From Nipponacmea schrenckii (lineage: Eukaryota; Mollusca; Gastropoda; Lottiidae): a stretch of DNA of 64,000 nt. Position 1 is the first letter of the stretch, and every line of letters begins with the position of its first letter. Shown piece by piece: positions 27,601-42,600 of the stretch. Location of the stretch: contig CM060203.1 in NCBI GenBank assembly GCA_030562195.1, positions 10,802,208 to 10,866,207 on the forward strand. The letters run 5' to 3'. The notes below the pieces were generated by a model. It was given only the letters and a program-made list of their open reading frames with translations, searched no databases and was not told the origin of the DNA. The position numbers and the translations under genes are program-made.

Positions 27601-30600
27601 AGAAGATTAGAGTATCAATAACACGAGATGATGCATTGCTAAATGTAGTATTTGGTATTGATTTGAGAGCATGTTTTGAGCAAACTGTAGCTCCTCAAGG
27701 TATATAATTTTTCTATGCTAACAACTCTCTGAATTAAACTTTGTTCCAATGGTAAAATATTCTTGAGTGTGGAAACTGAAATATGATTGGCTACTAACTT
27801 ATGACATGACACAGCTATGGGTACACATCCTATCATGAACATCTTGAAACTGATATCGGCATGCTTTGATATATATATAGCGAGTGAATTGCAATACCAA
27901 TAAAAATTGTTCTCTATGCCCAGTTGTTGCCCTTGATTGGCTTTAACAATTTTATTTGAAACTTGGAATAAATGATCAAAATTAAAGGTGAGGTAAGAAG
28001 TTAAACAGTGAATGCAAAGGATTAGAAATATCCTTACATATACAATACTTATAAGTAAAATAAATACACGTAAATTTATTTCATAACAAAATAGTTGTCC
28101 ATATATAACATAAGGTCATATTCATGTTCAATTGATATTTGTACTTTATTTTTTTTTCTAGAAACATCTCCAACCTTCAAACCAGGTAAGCTTATATTTA
28201 CCTCTCTCTCTTTCTAATAACATTGATCTGTGTAAGTTCAATTGAAGGTAAACTATTGATTAAACTATCTAAAGAATTCACCCTCGTTATAGTGCAATCA
28301 TTTAGATAGGTAAAAGGTTGAAGTTGCATAATTTGATTATACCGCATAACAACACCCAGAAAATACAATTTTCTTTCTGATGATTTTTATTACTGATTGA
28401 GCAAAAAACATTGAAACGGGTTTCTTACTTGTAGTCTTGATTTACGAACTTGCAAATAGATTTATAGTGATTGGGTGTCAAAGTAACTGGTTGTTTTTAA
28501 TTTTTTCTTCACTTTTAAGTCTCTTGGAGATAAATTGAAAGTTCTAAAGCATACAAAGTTAATAACAGGATTAAGTAAACTAAATTTTTTGTATTGAGCT
28601 CAAACACAATAAGAAGAAAATATATCAGCTGTTTTTTTTTTAAATCAAATATTTTTAATAATTATATTTAACAGAATGTACTGAAACAGATGGTATGGCT
28701 GATCCACAAATAATACCGGATTCAAGTATCACTTCTTTACCTACTGTTGATGTAACACAAATAAGACAAAATGGTGTATCTTTCCCTGCTGGACAGACTC
28801 CAGAAATTGTCATTGACCTAACACCAACATCTAATAGTGAAGTTGAAATAGGAAGTGTAACTGTTCCTGTAACAAATGTTAAATCAATAACTGTTACACC
28901 AATTGATTCTGCTGGTATTGAAAAGACTAATGATGCTGTAACTACAGTAAGTTAAAACATGTCATATATCATTTCTGAGAATTACATGCCCGTTGCAAGT
29001 CCACTTTCAGATTTTTTATATCAGAATAAAGTTATGTTGAGATCCATTATCTTATTATTTGTTTATTACAGCCTGTTTCTGGAAATATAGCTACTGTTAC
29101 CTTCCCTAATAATGTTCAAGGTGAAAAGATTAAAATAAAATTAACACCAACAGATAATGGTGCAAATGTTGACACTACTGGTCCATTAGATGTTAGAGCA
29201 TGTTTTGAAGGTATTTATCTTATTATTCAAGATTTAATGTTGAAATGATAAAAATGAATAAAGTGTTTGTATATTAACTAATATTTTATTACTTATTTAT
29301 GTACAATCATACTTATTATTTTATATTTATTGATGCAATCTCATTGATAATTTCATTCACTGTTTTAGAAACTGTTGGACTTGGAGTTTCCCCAACTCTT
29401 GGCCCACAAACTACAGAAGGACCTGTATCTGGAACATCAGCAACAGAAGGACCACAACCAACACCACCATCAATACCTACAACAGTTGGACCTTCAGGTA
29501 AAAGGATTTGATTAATAAATTTCATATATATACCGCATACCAACACACAGAAAAAACAATTGTCTTTCTGATGATTTTTATTACTGATTGAGCAAAAAAC
29601 ATTGAAACGGGTTTCTTACTTGTAGTCTTGATTAACAAACTGGCAAATAGATTTATAGAGATTTGGTGTCACACTAACTGGCTCTTTTAATTTTTTCTTC
29701 TCTTTTGAGTCTCTTAGGGACAATTTGAAAGTTCTAAAGCATACAAAGTCAATAACAGGATTAAGTGAACTAAATTTTTTGTATTGAGCTCAAACACAAT
29801 AAGTAAAAAATATATCAGCTGTTTGTTTTTTAAAATCAAATATTTTTCATCATTATATTTAACAGAATGTACTGAAACAGATGGTATGGCTGATCCGCAA
29901 ATAATACCTGATTCAAGTATCACTTCAATACCTACTGTTGATGTAACACAAATACGACAAAATGGTGTATCTTTCCCTGCTGGACAGACTCCAGAAATTG
30001 TCATTGACCTAACACCAACATCTAATAGTGAAGTTGAAATAGGAAGTGTAACTGTTCCTGTAACAAATGTTGATTCAATAACTGTTACACCAATTGATTC
30101 TGCTGGAATTGAAAAGAATAATGATGCTGTAACTACAGTAAGTTAAAACATGTCATATATCATTTCTGAGAATAACATGCCCATTGCAAGTCCACTTTCA
30201 GATTTTTTATATCAGAATAAAGTGATGTTGAGATCCATTATCTTATTTGTTTATTACAGACTGTTTCTGGAAATATAGCTAGTGTTACTTTCCCTGATAA
30301 TGTTCAAGCTGAAAAGATTAAGATAACATTAACACCAACAGATACTGGTGCACCTATTGACACTACTGGCCCATTAGATGTTAGAGCATGTTTTGAAGGT
30401 ATTTATCTTATTATTCAAGATTTAATGTTGAAATGATAAAAATGAATAAAGTGTTTGTATATTTACTGATATTTTATTACTTATTTATGTACAATCATAC
30501 TTATTATTTTATATTTATTGATGCAATCTCATTGATATTTTTCTTCACTGTTTTAGAAACTGTTGGACTTGGAGTTTCCCCAACTCTTGGCCCACAAACT

Positions 30601-33600
30601 ACAGAAGGACCTGTATCTGGAACATCAGCAACGGAAGGACCACAACCAACACCACCATCAATACCTACAACAGTTGGACCTTCAGGTAAAAGGATTTGAT
30701 TAATAAATTTCATATATATACCGCATACCAACACACAGAAAAAACAATTGTCTTTCTGATGATTTTTATTACTGATTGAGCAAAAAACATTGAAACGGGT
30801 TTCTTACTTGTAGTCTTGATTTACAAACTTGCAAATAGATTTATAGTGATTGGGTGTCACAGTAACTGGCTCTTTGATTTTTTCTTCACTTCACTTTTAA
30901 GTCTCTTGGGGACAAATTTGAAAGTTCTGAAGCTTACAAAGCTAATAAAAGGACTAAGTGAACTAAATTTTTTGTATTGAGCTGAAACACAATAAGTAAA
31001 AAATATATCAGCTGTTTTTTTTTTAAATCAAATATTTTTCGTAATTATATTTAACAGAATGTACTGAAACAGATGGTATGGCTGATCCACAAATAATACC
31101 TGATTCAAGTATCACTTCAACACCTACTGTTGATGTAACACAAATACGACAAAATGGTGTATCTTTCCCTGCTGGACAGACTCCAGAAATTGTCATTGAC
31201 CTAACGCCATCATCTAATAGTGAAGTTGAAATAGGAAGTGTAACTGTTCCTGTAACAAATGTTGATTCAATTACTGTTACACCAATTGATTCTGCTGGTA
31301 TTGAAAAGACTAATGATGCTGTTACAACAGTAAGTTTGATCATTTGTCAATTATAGAAAGGCAGCATGATTACACGTCGTTTGAGAGGTTTATTACACAT
31401 TTTTTGTAACTGTTTATTTACTAAATATTTTCTTTTCGATAAATTACAGACTGTTTCTGGAAATACAGCTAGTGTTACATTCCCTAATGATGTTCAAGGT
31501 GAAAAGATTAAAATAACATTAACACCAACAGATACTGGTGCAACTGTTGACACTACTGGTCCATTAGAAGTTAAAGCATGTTTTATAGGTAAGTACGATA
31601 TTTATGCCGAAATTCTGAAAATATAATTTATAATGATCTACTTTACTATTAGTTTTAAACTTTTTGATCATATTTATTTATACACCATCAACTTCTCTAT
31701 AATATGATTTCAATTGGCTTTAGTTTACATTTCTATTATTTCATTTCAGAAACTACTGGACCTGGTGTTTCAACTACCGTTGGCACTACATCTGGACCTG
31801 GCACTACATCAAGTGAGCTTATTCTTTTTTTTCAATATTCAATATCTGAAATAATAATTTATCTATTGAAAACAAATAGAAAAATAATATGGTAGTTATA
31901 ATATATTAAGATGGAGAGTTATTTATGATGGTTGTAACAAATCATATCTTTTTCTTTCTTTTACAGCACCATGTACCAAGGTCACTGGAATGGAAAACCC
32001 ACAATTACTTCCTGCTAGTTATCTTGAACAACCAGCTGACTCACCATCATCAGATAATCCTGAGAACTTAAGACCGGATTCAGCAAGTCCTTATAACATT
32101 CCTATTGTACCAAGTGAGGGAGTTAACATTACAGTCCGCCTGTCACCAGATGGTAATCCAATTCCTCTTGGTGATGTTGAAGCTATTAATACTGATAATG
32201 TTGATTCAATAGAAGTGTTTGTATTTGATGATACTACAAATGAATATGTACCAATAGATGAAGTTAATGGCTCTGTAAGTTGTTTTGTTTTATAAACAGA
32301 CCAATTATATTCTTTTATGTATTGTTCTATGGTTTATTTTGTTGTTGGTAATATGTTGATTAAGTTATTCATTCTGTGAACTTTGTTTTTAGACACCAAC
32401 AAAGAAAGTATTACCTGATGGAGTTGATACATCCAAAATTAAAATCCTTGTTAAACCTACAAATCCAAACAATCCAGTTGACATTAAATTAAAGATCCAT
32501 GCCTGTTTTGAAGGTAATGTTTGTGAATGTTTTCTTTATCATTATCTATTTATGTTGATTTTTTTTTCATATCTTGATTATAGTTTTAATTTTCTTGATT
32601 ATCATAATTTATATACATGTGGACAGTTTCTGACTATGATGACTACATAAATTCGCATACTTCTTTTATTTTTCACCTAATTTTTATTTTAATTACTACT
32701 GTGAAATCCCTCCAAACCGGCATTTATCACGGGTCCGACATCCTGCCGGTTTAGGGAGGTTTCACTGTATATGTAATTAATCAAAAGATAATCATATTTC
32801 TCACATTTCAGTTACATATTATTATATTCATTCCTCATTTCTTAAACCTATTATAGAAACTCATCTTCTTGGCACAACAGAAGGACCACAGGGAACTTCA
32901 GCAACAGAAGGTCCAAAAGAAACACAACCAACACCACCATCAATACCTACAACAGGAAGACCATCAGGTAAATTAATTTGAAACAAATATAAATTGATAA
33001 TTTTATTTATACTAGCAAACTATTTCTCTATCTGATGTATAACTGATTTATAATGTAAGATATTAACAAAATATAGATTAGGAGCAGATAACCATAAACT
33101 ATTCCCTTGTGTTCCTTTGTATATCTGATTTATGATGTCTTTAAATGTCTTAACAGGGGTGCTACATGTATTTTGTTTCTATGGTTCTTTAAAATAATCA
33201 ATTTAATATAATCAATTTAAAATAATTATATTTAACAGAATGTACTGAGACAGATGGTATGGCTGATCCACAAATAATACCTGATTCAAGTATCACTTCA
33301 ACACCTACTGTTGATGTAACACAAATACGACAAAATGGTGTATCTTTCCCTGCTGGACAGACTCCAGAAATTGTCATTGACCTAACACCATCATCCAATA
33401 GTGAAGTTGAAATAGGAAGTGTAACTCTTCCTGTAACAAATGTTGATTCAATTACTGTTACACCAATTGATTCTGCTGGTATTGAAAAGACTAATGATGC
33501 TGTTACAACAGTAAGTTTGATCATTTGTCAATTATAGAAAGGCAGCATGATTACATTTTTGATAACAGTATGATGACACATCGTTTGAGAGGTTTATTAC

Positions 33601-36600
33601 ACTTTTTGTTTCTGTTTATTTACTAAATATTTTCTTTTGGATAAATTACAGACTGTTTCTGGAAATACAGCTAGTGTTACATTCCCTAATGATGTTCAAG
33701 GTGAAAAGATTAAAATAACATTAACACCAACAGATAATGGTGCAACTGTTGACACTACTGGTCCATTAGAAGTTAAAGCATGTTTTATAGGTAAGTACGA
33801 TATTTATGCCGAAATTCTGAAAATATAATTTAAAATGATCTTCTTTACTGGGCTATTTATTGATACACCATCAAAAGAGTGTCTTCTCTATTATTTGATT
33901 TCAATTGGCTTTAGTTTATATTTCTATTTCATTTCAGAAACTACTGGACCTGGTGTTTCAACTACCGTTGGCACTACATCTGGACCTGGCACTACATCAA
34001 GTGAGCTTATTCTTTTTTTTCAATGTTCAATATCTGAAATAATAATTTATCTATTAAAAAAAAATAGAAAAATAATATGGTAGTTATAATATATTAAGAT
34101 GGAGAGTTATTTATGATGGTTGTAAAAAATCATATCTTTTTATTTCTTTTACAGCACCATGTACCAAGGTCACTGGAATGGAAAACCCACAATTACTTCC
34201 TGCTAGTTATCTTGAACAACCAGCTGACTCACCATCATCAGATAATCCTGAGAACTTAAGACCGGATTCAGCAAGTCCTTATACCATTCCTAATGTACCA
34301 AGTGAGGGAGTTAACATTACAGTCCGCCTATCACCAGATGGTAATCCAATTCCTCTTGGTGATGTTGAAGCTATTGATACTGATAATGTTGATTCAATAG
34401 AAGTGTTTGTATTTGATGATACTACAAATGAATATGTACCAATAGATGAAGTTACTGGCTCTGTAAGTTGTTTTGTTTTACAAACAGACCTATTGTATTG
34501 TTTTATGGTTTTATTTTGTTGTTGGTTATATGTTGATTTAAATTATTCATTCTCTGAACTTTATTTTTAGACACCAACAAAGAAAGTATTACCTGATGGA
34601 GTTGATACATCCAAAATTAAAATCCTTGTTAAACCTACAAATCCAAACACTCCAGTTGACATTAAATTGAAGATCCATGCCTGTTTTGAAGGTAATATTT
34701 TGTGTAATTCAATTTACCTGACATTCTTTCATTTCAGATTGCTTGCAATTAATGTTATAAAGGAAACAATTGAATAGCATTCATAATTTTATTTAATGTA
34801 AAGTACATTTTCTTTTCCATTTCAGAAACTCACCCATTACCTGGAATTACCACAACTGGTCCAAGTAAGAATGATAATTTTTTTGTTTAGCTTTGGCTAT
34901 ATCAAAATACCGGTAATTGTCCTAAGTTGCCTTGGTACATTTTTTATCTGCCCTCATGTTGGACTCGTTTGATGTTAACAATAATAATAAAGATCAATCA
35001 GTCACATCATCAAATGACGTAAACAACATTATATAAATACATAAATATAATAAAACTAAATTAAACTATTACTAAACAAGTCCATAAACATCAAAGATGG
35101 TGGGACAACATCGTCACTGTTTTGTAACCAACTGTAACATTGCGAATGTATTTCAGAAGTCACAAAACGGGTAGGTAATATGCATGAAAGTGGGTGGGCA
35201 ATATGACCTTAATGGGTGGGCAATATACCTTATAATACAAGATTTATCTTTTATCTAATTATTGTGGCAATATGCGCAATAGTGCCTAAATGTACTACAT
35301 CAGCAATAAGTCAACATACTTACATACTTGCATAATGCGAGATAACATACGTCAGCAGATGTAGCAGAGAATTCCCGGACTGGATAAAAAAATTTATGGC
35401 CAAAAGGATTCAAATGCACTCCATCTCCAAGCAAAACTGGGGTTGAATTATTATTCAAACCACTCATTTTCGCATATTGCAAGGAAGATCTTAGTTTTTA
35501 ACGTTGCTTCAGCATTGTGTTAGATCTTTGAATTAATTGCACAGTTGAAACCTCAGTGCAGTGTTGGGCAGATCTTTGCATTTATTCAACCAAAAATAAT
35601 TTTCTATCACACAAAAGAGATAAGTTAGCATCTTCCATTTCTGCATAAGATATAATAGTAAATTCAAATTATTGCCACTTATGAATGATCAGGTTTGAAA
35701 TAATGTCCTTCAAACTGTTTACTGAAATCATTGTTGTTATTGAACCAGACCCTTTTCGGAAAAATCACATCGACAGGGGTATTTTGACCAAAATATGGAT
35801 GCAGTTTGTTATTTCTTAATTTAAGATAATTGTTTTAACGATTCACGTGTGAACTGCCTAAAAGTAAGACTCTACAAATATGTCATTTTTCTATCCTAAG
35901 AAATTACTGTTTATTTTAAGGTATCTGTACTGATGAAGAAGGTATGAGTGATCCAGCTTATATTCCTACTAGAAGCATTACTTCTGCTGGAGTTAGTGAT
36001 GTAGAAGATCTGAGACCTGGAGATAACCCTGCTACATACAATGCTGGAACTACACCAGAATTTGTAATAGACTTGGTTGCTGATTCTGAAGATGATGTTG
36101 AAGTGAAATCAGTCACATTACTTGATGCTGAAAATGTTGGCAGTATTGCTGTATTTATTGATGACAGTTCAAGTGAAGCTCCTCAAGCTGGTGATGTAAG
36201 TATGCACTGTTTCATCTCTTAATAAACTGACATTATGTTGATGAGCAATAAAGGCTACAGTTTTGATCAGGTTTTTTTTTATGAAATTTGGTTTATATGT
36301 TTGTTTCTTTTCAAATTTGATAATAATTAAACAATTAATATTAGACTTTCAACCCTAGATACACTTAAATTATGTGAAATATTGCTTGCGATCTTGATAG
36401 ATCAAATTTTTGTGTAATTTGTTATCGAGGTTTATTTCAACAAGATCTGCGAAAGTTTGAATTTGGGTACAATGCAGTATTTTCTAGCCCTTTCAGTTTG
36501 TAGAGCAGTCAATTAAAGTTATAAAATATAGGTCATATTATGATTACGTAAATATATATTGTATCATCTTTTTCAGTCTGATCCAAGTGGAAGTCCACCA

Positions 36601-39600
36601 AAAGTAACTTTCCCAGCTGGAACCAGAGCTAAATCTATAAGGGTGGTTGTAACTCAAGCAGACAACGCCAATGAAACTAAATTTAATGTTGATATCCGAG
36701 CCTGTTTCGAAGGTAAGACTTTATGGATCAATTTTATATACTTTTACACCAAGAATTGATTTTTTTTTTTTGGATAATTCAATCAGTAACTTATTTTGCC
36801 GGTAAGATGTGGTAAGATAAAAAAAATCAAACTTTACTATAAGCAGTTTGAGGATGGGTTGTAGTGAAGTTAGTTAGGGTTCTAGTTTCATCTAATCTTT
36901 GTCAACATGTGAAAGTTTTGTGACCTTAGATGAGTCATCATTCTTATTATTTATTACTGTATATGCCATGTTTGTTGTATTTCAGTAACGGCTGCACCAG
37001 TTACAACTGGAGTTTCTGGTGAGTTAAAGATTTATTTGTACAGTGTGTAAGATTTTATATTTGTGTTTGACATTTTACTTTCAATGATGAGTACTTTTAT
37101 TTTTGATTATGTAGTAATCCCCCTAGAGTTTTATGAAATTTAAGAAAATACTTAAGTACAACATTTTTGGGTCGTAAATAGGTTTGTACAAATTAATTCG
37201 AAATATAGCTATACATAAATTCTAGATAAAATTTGAACATACTCTAAACAATCAGCAAGTACATCAGCTACTTTACCGCCAACAGGTACATCAGCTACTC
37301 TACCACCAACAGGTACATCAGCTACTCTACCACCAACAGGCACATCAGCTACTCTACCATCAGCTACTCTACCACCAACAGGTACATCAGCTACACTTCC
37401 ACCAACAGGTACATCAGCTACTCTTCCACCAACAGGTACATCAGCTACTCTACCACCCACAGGTACATCAGCTACTTTACTACCTACAGGTACAACAGCC
37501 ACTCTACCACCAACAGGTACATCAGCTACTCTACCACCAACAGGTACATCAGCTACTCTACCACCAACAGGTACATCAGCTACTCTACCACCAAAAGGTA
37601 CATCAGCTACTCTACCACCAACAGGTACATCAGCTACTCTACCACCAACAGAAACATCAGGTACTCTACCACCAACAGAAACATCAGCTACTCAGCCATC
37701 AACAGGTACATCAGCTACACTTCCACCATCAGGTACATCAGTTACTCTTCCACCAACAGGTACATCCGCTACTCTACCACCAACAGGTACATCAGCTACT
37801 CTACCACCAACAGAAACATCAGCTACTCTACCACCAACAGAAACATCAGCTACTCAGCCATCAACAGGTACATCAGCTACACTTCCACCATCAGGTACAT
37901 CCGCTACTCTATCACCTACAGGTACATCAGCTACTCTACCACCAACAGGTACATCAGCAACTCTACCACCAACAGGTGCATCAGCTACTCTTCCACCAAC
38001 CGGTACATCAGCTACTCTACCACCAACAGGTACATCAGCTACTCTTCCACCAACCGGTACATCAGCTACTATACCACCAACAGGTACATCAGCTACTCTT
38101 CCACAAACCGGTACATCAGCTACTCTACCACCAACAGGTACATCAGCCACTCTACCACCAACAGGTACATCAGCTACTCTACCACAAACAGGTGCATCAG
38201 CTACTCTACCACAAACACGTACATCCGCCACTTTACCACCAACAGGTACATCAGCTACACTACCACCAACAGGTACATCCGCCACTTTACCACCAACAGG
38301 TACATCAGCTACTCTACCACCAACAGGTACATCAGCTACTCTACCACAAACACGTACATCCGCCACTTTACCACCAACAGGTACATCAGCTACACTACCA
38401 CCAACAGGTACATCCGCCACTTTACCACCAACAGGTACATCAGCCACTCTGCCACCAACAGGTACATCAGCCACTCTACCACCAACAGGTACATCAGCTA
38501 CTCTAAAACCAACAGGTACATCGGCTACTCTACCACCAACAGGTACATCAGCTACTCTACCAACAACAGGAACATCAGCTACTCTACCACCAACAGGTAC
38601 ATCAGCTACTCTACCACCAACAGGTACATCAGCTACTCTACCACCAACAGGTACATCCGCCACTTTACCACCAACAGGTACATCAGCTACTCTACCACCA
38701 ACAGGTACATCAGCTACTCTATCACCTACAGGTACATCAGCTACTCTACCACCGACAGGTACATCAGCTACTCTACCACCAACAGAAACATCAGCTACTC
38801 AGCCATCAACAGGTACATCAGCTACACTTCCACCATCAGGTACATCAGTTACTCTTCCACCAACAGGTACATCCGCTACTCTATCACCTACAGGTACATC
38901 AGCTACTCTACCACCAACAGGTACATCAGCTACACTTCCACCATCAGGTACACCAGTTACTCTTCCACCAACAGGTACATCCGCTACTCTATCACCTACA
39001 GGTACATCAGCTACTCTACCACCAACAGGTACATCAGCAACTCTACCACCAACAGGTGCATCAGCTACTATTCCACCAACCGGTACATCAGCTACTCTAC
39101 CACCAACAGGTACATCAGCTACTCTTCCACCAACCGGTACATCAGCTACTATACCACCAATAAGTACATCAGCTACTCTAACACCAACAGGTACATCAGC
39201 TACTCTACCACCAACAGGTACATCCGCCACTTTACCACCAACAGGTACATCAGCAACTCTACCACCAACAGGTACATCAGCTACTCTTCCACCAACCGGT
39301 ACATCAGCTACTCTACCACCAACAGGTACATCAGCTACTCTTCCACAAACCGGTACATCAGCTACTCTACCACCAATAGGTACATCAGCTACTCTACCAC
39401 CAACAGGTACATCTGCTACTTTACCACTAACAGGTACATTAGCTTCTCAACCACCAACAGGTGGTACTCAACAACAAAAAGGTACATCAGCTACTCTACC
39501 ACCAACAGGTACTTTTTGTACATGTAGCTGTGCACATTACATGGTTTTATATACATGATAAACTTGACCATATACATGATATCAGCATAGATCTATATAA

Positions 39601-42600
39601 AAACTCAATCAAGGAAATTATAAAAGGAGTGAAAATAGTGCTACCCATTCAGTTAGTTGTTTTGCTCATGCATTCATTAGATAATTAGCCAAATTCAAAG
39701 AACTACATTCTGTTTCATAATTCTTCATGAAAATGAGAAGAATATTTGATCATCAAATTTTATTATTTTATTCATTGAATGGTTATATTCTTTTATTATT
39801 TTATTTTATATTCCCTCCTGTTTCTTTCAGGACCTGGTGTTTCAACAACTGCTGCTACTGGTACTACATCAAGTAAGTCAATGTTTTAGATATTCATTAA
39901 TTAAAAACATTCAATACAGTTGAAATTGAAAAACAATTTGTGATTTATTAATTTCAATAGTAATATATCAGTGTTATATCTATCATTTCCTTTAAATTAT
40001 TTTACAGCACCATGTACCAAGGTCTCTGGAATGGAAAACCCACAATTACTTCCTGCTAGTTATCTTGAACAACCAGTTGACTCACCATCATCAGATAATC
40101 CCGAGAACTTAAGACCAGATTCACCAAATCCTTATACCATTCCTAATGTACCAAGTGAGGGAGTTAACATTACAGTCCGTCTGTCACCTGATAGTAATCC
40201 AATTCCTCTTGGTGATGTTGAAGCTATTGATACTGATAATGTTGATTCAATAGAAGTGTTTGTATTTGATGATACTACAAATGAATATGTACCAATAGAT
40301 GAAGTTATTGGCTCTGTAAGTTGTTTTGTTTTATAAACAGGTATATTATATTCTTGTATGTTTCTATGGTTTATTTTGTTGTTGGTAATATGTTGATTAA
40401 GTTATTCATTCTGTGAACTTTGTTTTTAGACACCAACAAAGAAAGTATTACCTGATGGAGTTGATACATCCAAAATCAAAATCCTTGTTAAACCTACCAA
40501 TCCAAACAATCCAGTTGACATTAAATTAAAGATCCATGCCTGTTTTGAAGGTAATACTGGGGAATGTTTCTCTTTTCATGATCTATTTATGTTGATTTTT
40601 CTTTCATATCTTGATTATAGTTTTAATTTTCATGATTATCATAATTTATATACATGTGGACATTTTCAGACTATGATGACTACATAAATTCGCATAATGA
40701 AGATTTATTTTTACATAAAAATATTATTTAATAGTTAGCAGATAAACAGTTTTGCCATTTCCTATTGTTTATTTATTGATAGAAACTCACCCTGTTGGTA
40801 CAACAGAAGGACCTGTATCTGGAACTTCAGCAACAGAAGGACCAAAAGAAACACAACCAACACCACCATCAATACCTACAACATTTGGACCTTCAGGTAA
40901 AAACAATTTAAAAAAGAAATTTCATATTTATACCTTATTCAAACACCCAGAAAATACAATTGTCTTTTTGATTATAATTTATTACTGATTAAGCAAAACA
41001 AATTGAAACAGGTTTCTTACTTGTATTCTTGATTTCCAAACTGGGCAACAGATTTTAGTGGTTAGAAGTCACAATCTCTGGCTCTTTTAGTTTTCAAAGC
41101 AAGAATAGATCGAAAGTTGTTTTTTTTTTAATTAAATTTTTCATAATTGTATTTAACAGAATGTACTGTGACAAATGGTATGGCTGATCCACAAATAATA
41201 CCTGATTCAAGTATCACTACAACACCTAGTGTTGATGTTACACAAATAAGACAAAATGGTGTATCTTTCCCTGCTGGACAGACTCCAGAAATTGTCATTG
41301 ACCTAACACCAACATCTAATAGTGAAGTTGAAATAGGAAGTGTAACTGTTCCTGTAACAAATGTTAAATCAATTACTGTTACACCAATTGATTCTGCTGG
41401 TACTGAAAAGATTAATGATGCTGTAACTGCAGTAAGTTTAAACATATTATATAACATTTCTGGGAACTTCATGTTTTCATGCTAGAATGTGTAGAGAATT
41501 GTTTGTATCATAATAAAGTTATTGATTTCAATTAAATGACGAGATCCACAAATTATTATTTGTTTATTACAGCCTGTTTCTGGAAATATAGCTACTGTTA
41601 CCTTCCCTAATAATGTTCAAGGTGAAAAGATTAAAATAACATTAACACCAACAGATACTGGTGCAACTGTTGACACGACTGGCGCATTAGATGTTAAAGC
41701 ATGTTTTGAAGGTTTGTGAATTTTACATCAAATGCTATGCTCCATTCTATTATAAAACAAAGGGAGGCACGTTTGGGCATTTTGTCTTTTCCTAAAATAA
41801 TTGTGTTAAGATGTTTTGTTTTCTCCATTGTCAATAGATGTGTTTTGATTTATAATGTAGATGAAGAAGTAGAATCATTATGTGAATACATTCTAATTGT
41901 TTTCCACTAGAGCTCACACTGGAAACACTTTTGGAGAGTAAAACACAGAAGTATATGTATCTTTCATAATTTTCTTTCAATTTATTATTTGATTTGGCTC
42001 ATTTGGTGTAATTCTTATCATTAATTGTTTTATAGAAACTCTACCTGTTGGATCATCTGCAACAGAAGGACCATCTGGAACATCAGCAACAGAAGGACCA
42101 CAACCAACCCCACCATCAATACCTACAACACAAGGCCCATCAGGTATTCAATTAGATTGATTATTTAACATGAATATTTACAATTATCTTTCCCCTTTTA
42201 TAGCAACTTCATTAGATAATCAAGTAGATACATACTAGTAAATAGCATATTTAAGAAATAACCTATTGTTAAATGAGTCGTTGTTTATGAGTTGACTTAC
42301 CTGGTGTCAAAACTTTACGACATAATCCCTCTAAAATGGTATAAATGCATCTGAGTGATTTTCACAAAAATATACTTAGTGTAATTGATAAAGCATGTTA
42401 TATAGAAACTCTTTTCTTAAGTCATGACACCTGAGAAGTCCAATTGATGAGTAAATACCCTTATTTATCAAGTTTGAAATTTTTTATTGTATGCCAATTC
42501 TAAGAGGTAGTTTTCCTTTAATTATGACAATTTGTCATACAGCCCCTTTAATATTTCATAATTATATTCCACTATACCACCAACAGGTACATCAGCCACT

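Noticed and set aside
37256..39508. CRISPR-like regular repeat array
   Set aside because: Units are contiguous with no spacers, vary at codon positions and form an in-frame exon in eukaryotic DNA.
37256..39508. Bacterial LPXTG surface protein
   Set aside because: Introns, phase-1 exon structure and AT-rich animal-type repeats throughout exclude a bacterial source; the motif is part of the repeat.
41716..41910. Plus ORF MNFTSNAMLHSIIKQ (again at 44059)
   Set aside because: Sits in the B-to-J intron; the other copies are not open in the same way and no splice sites support an exon.
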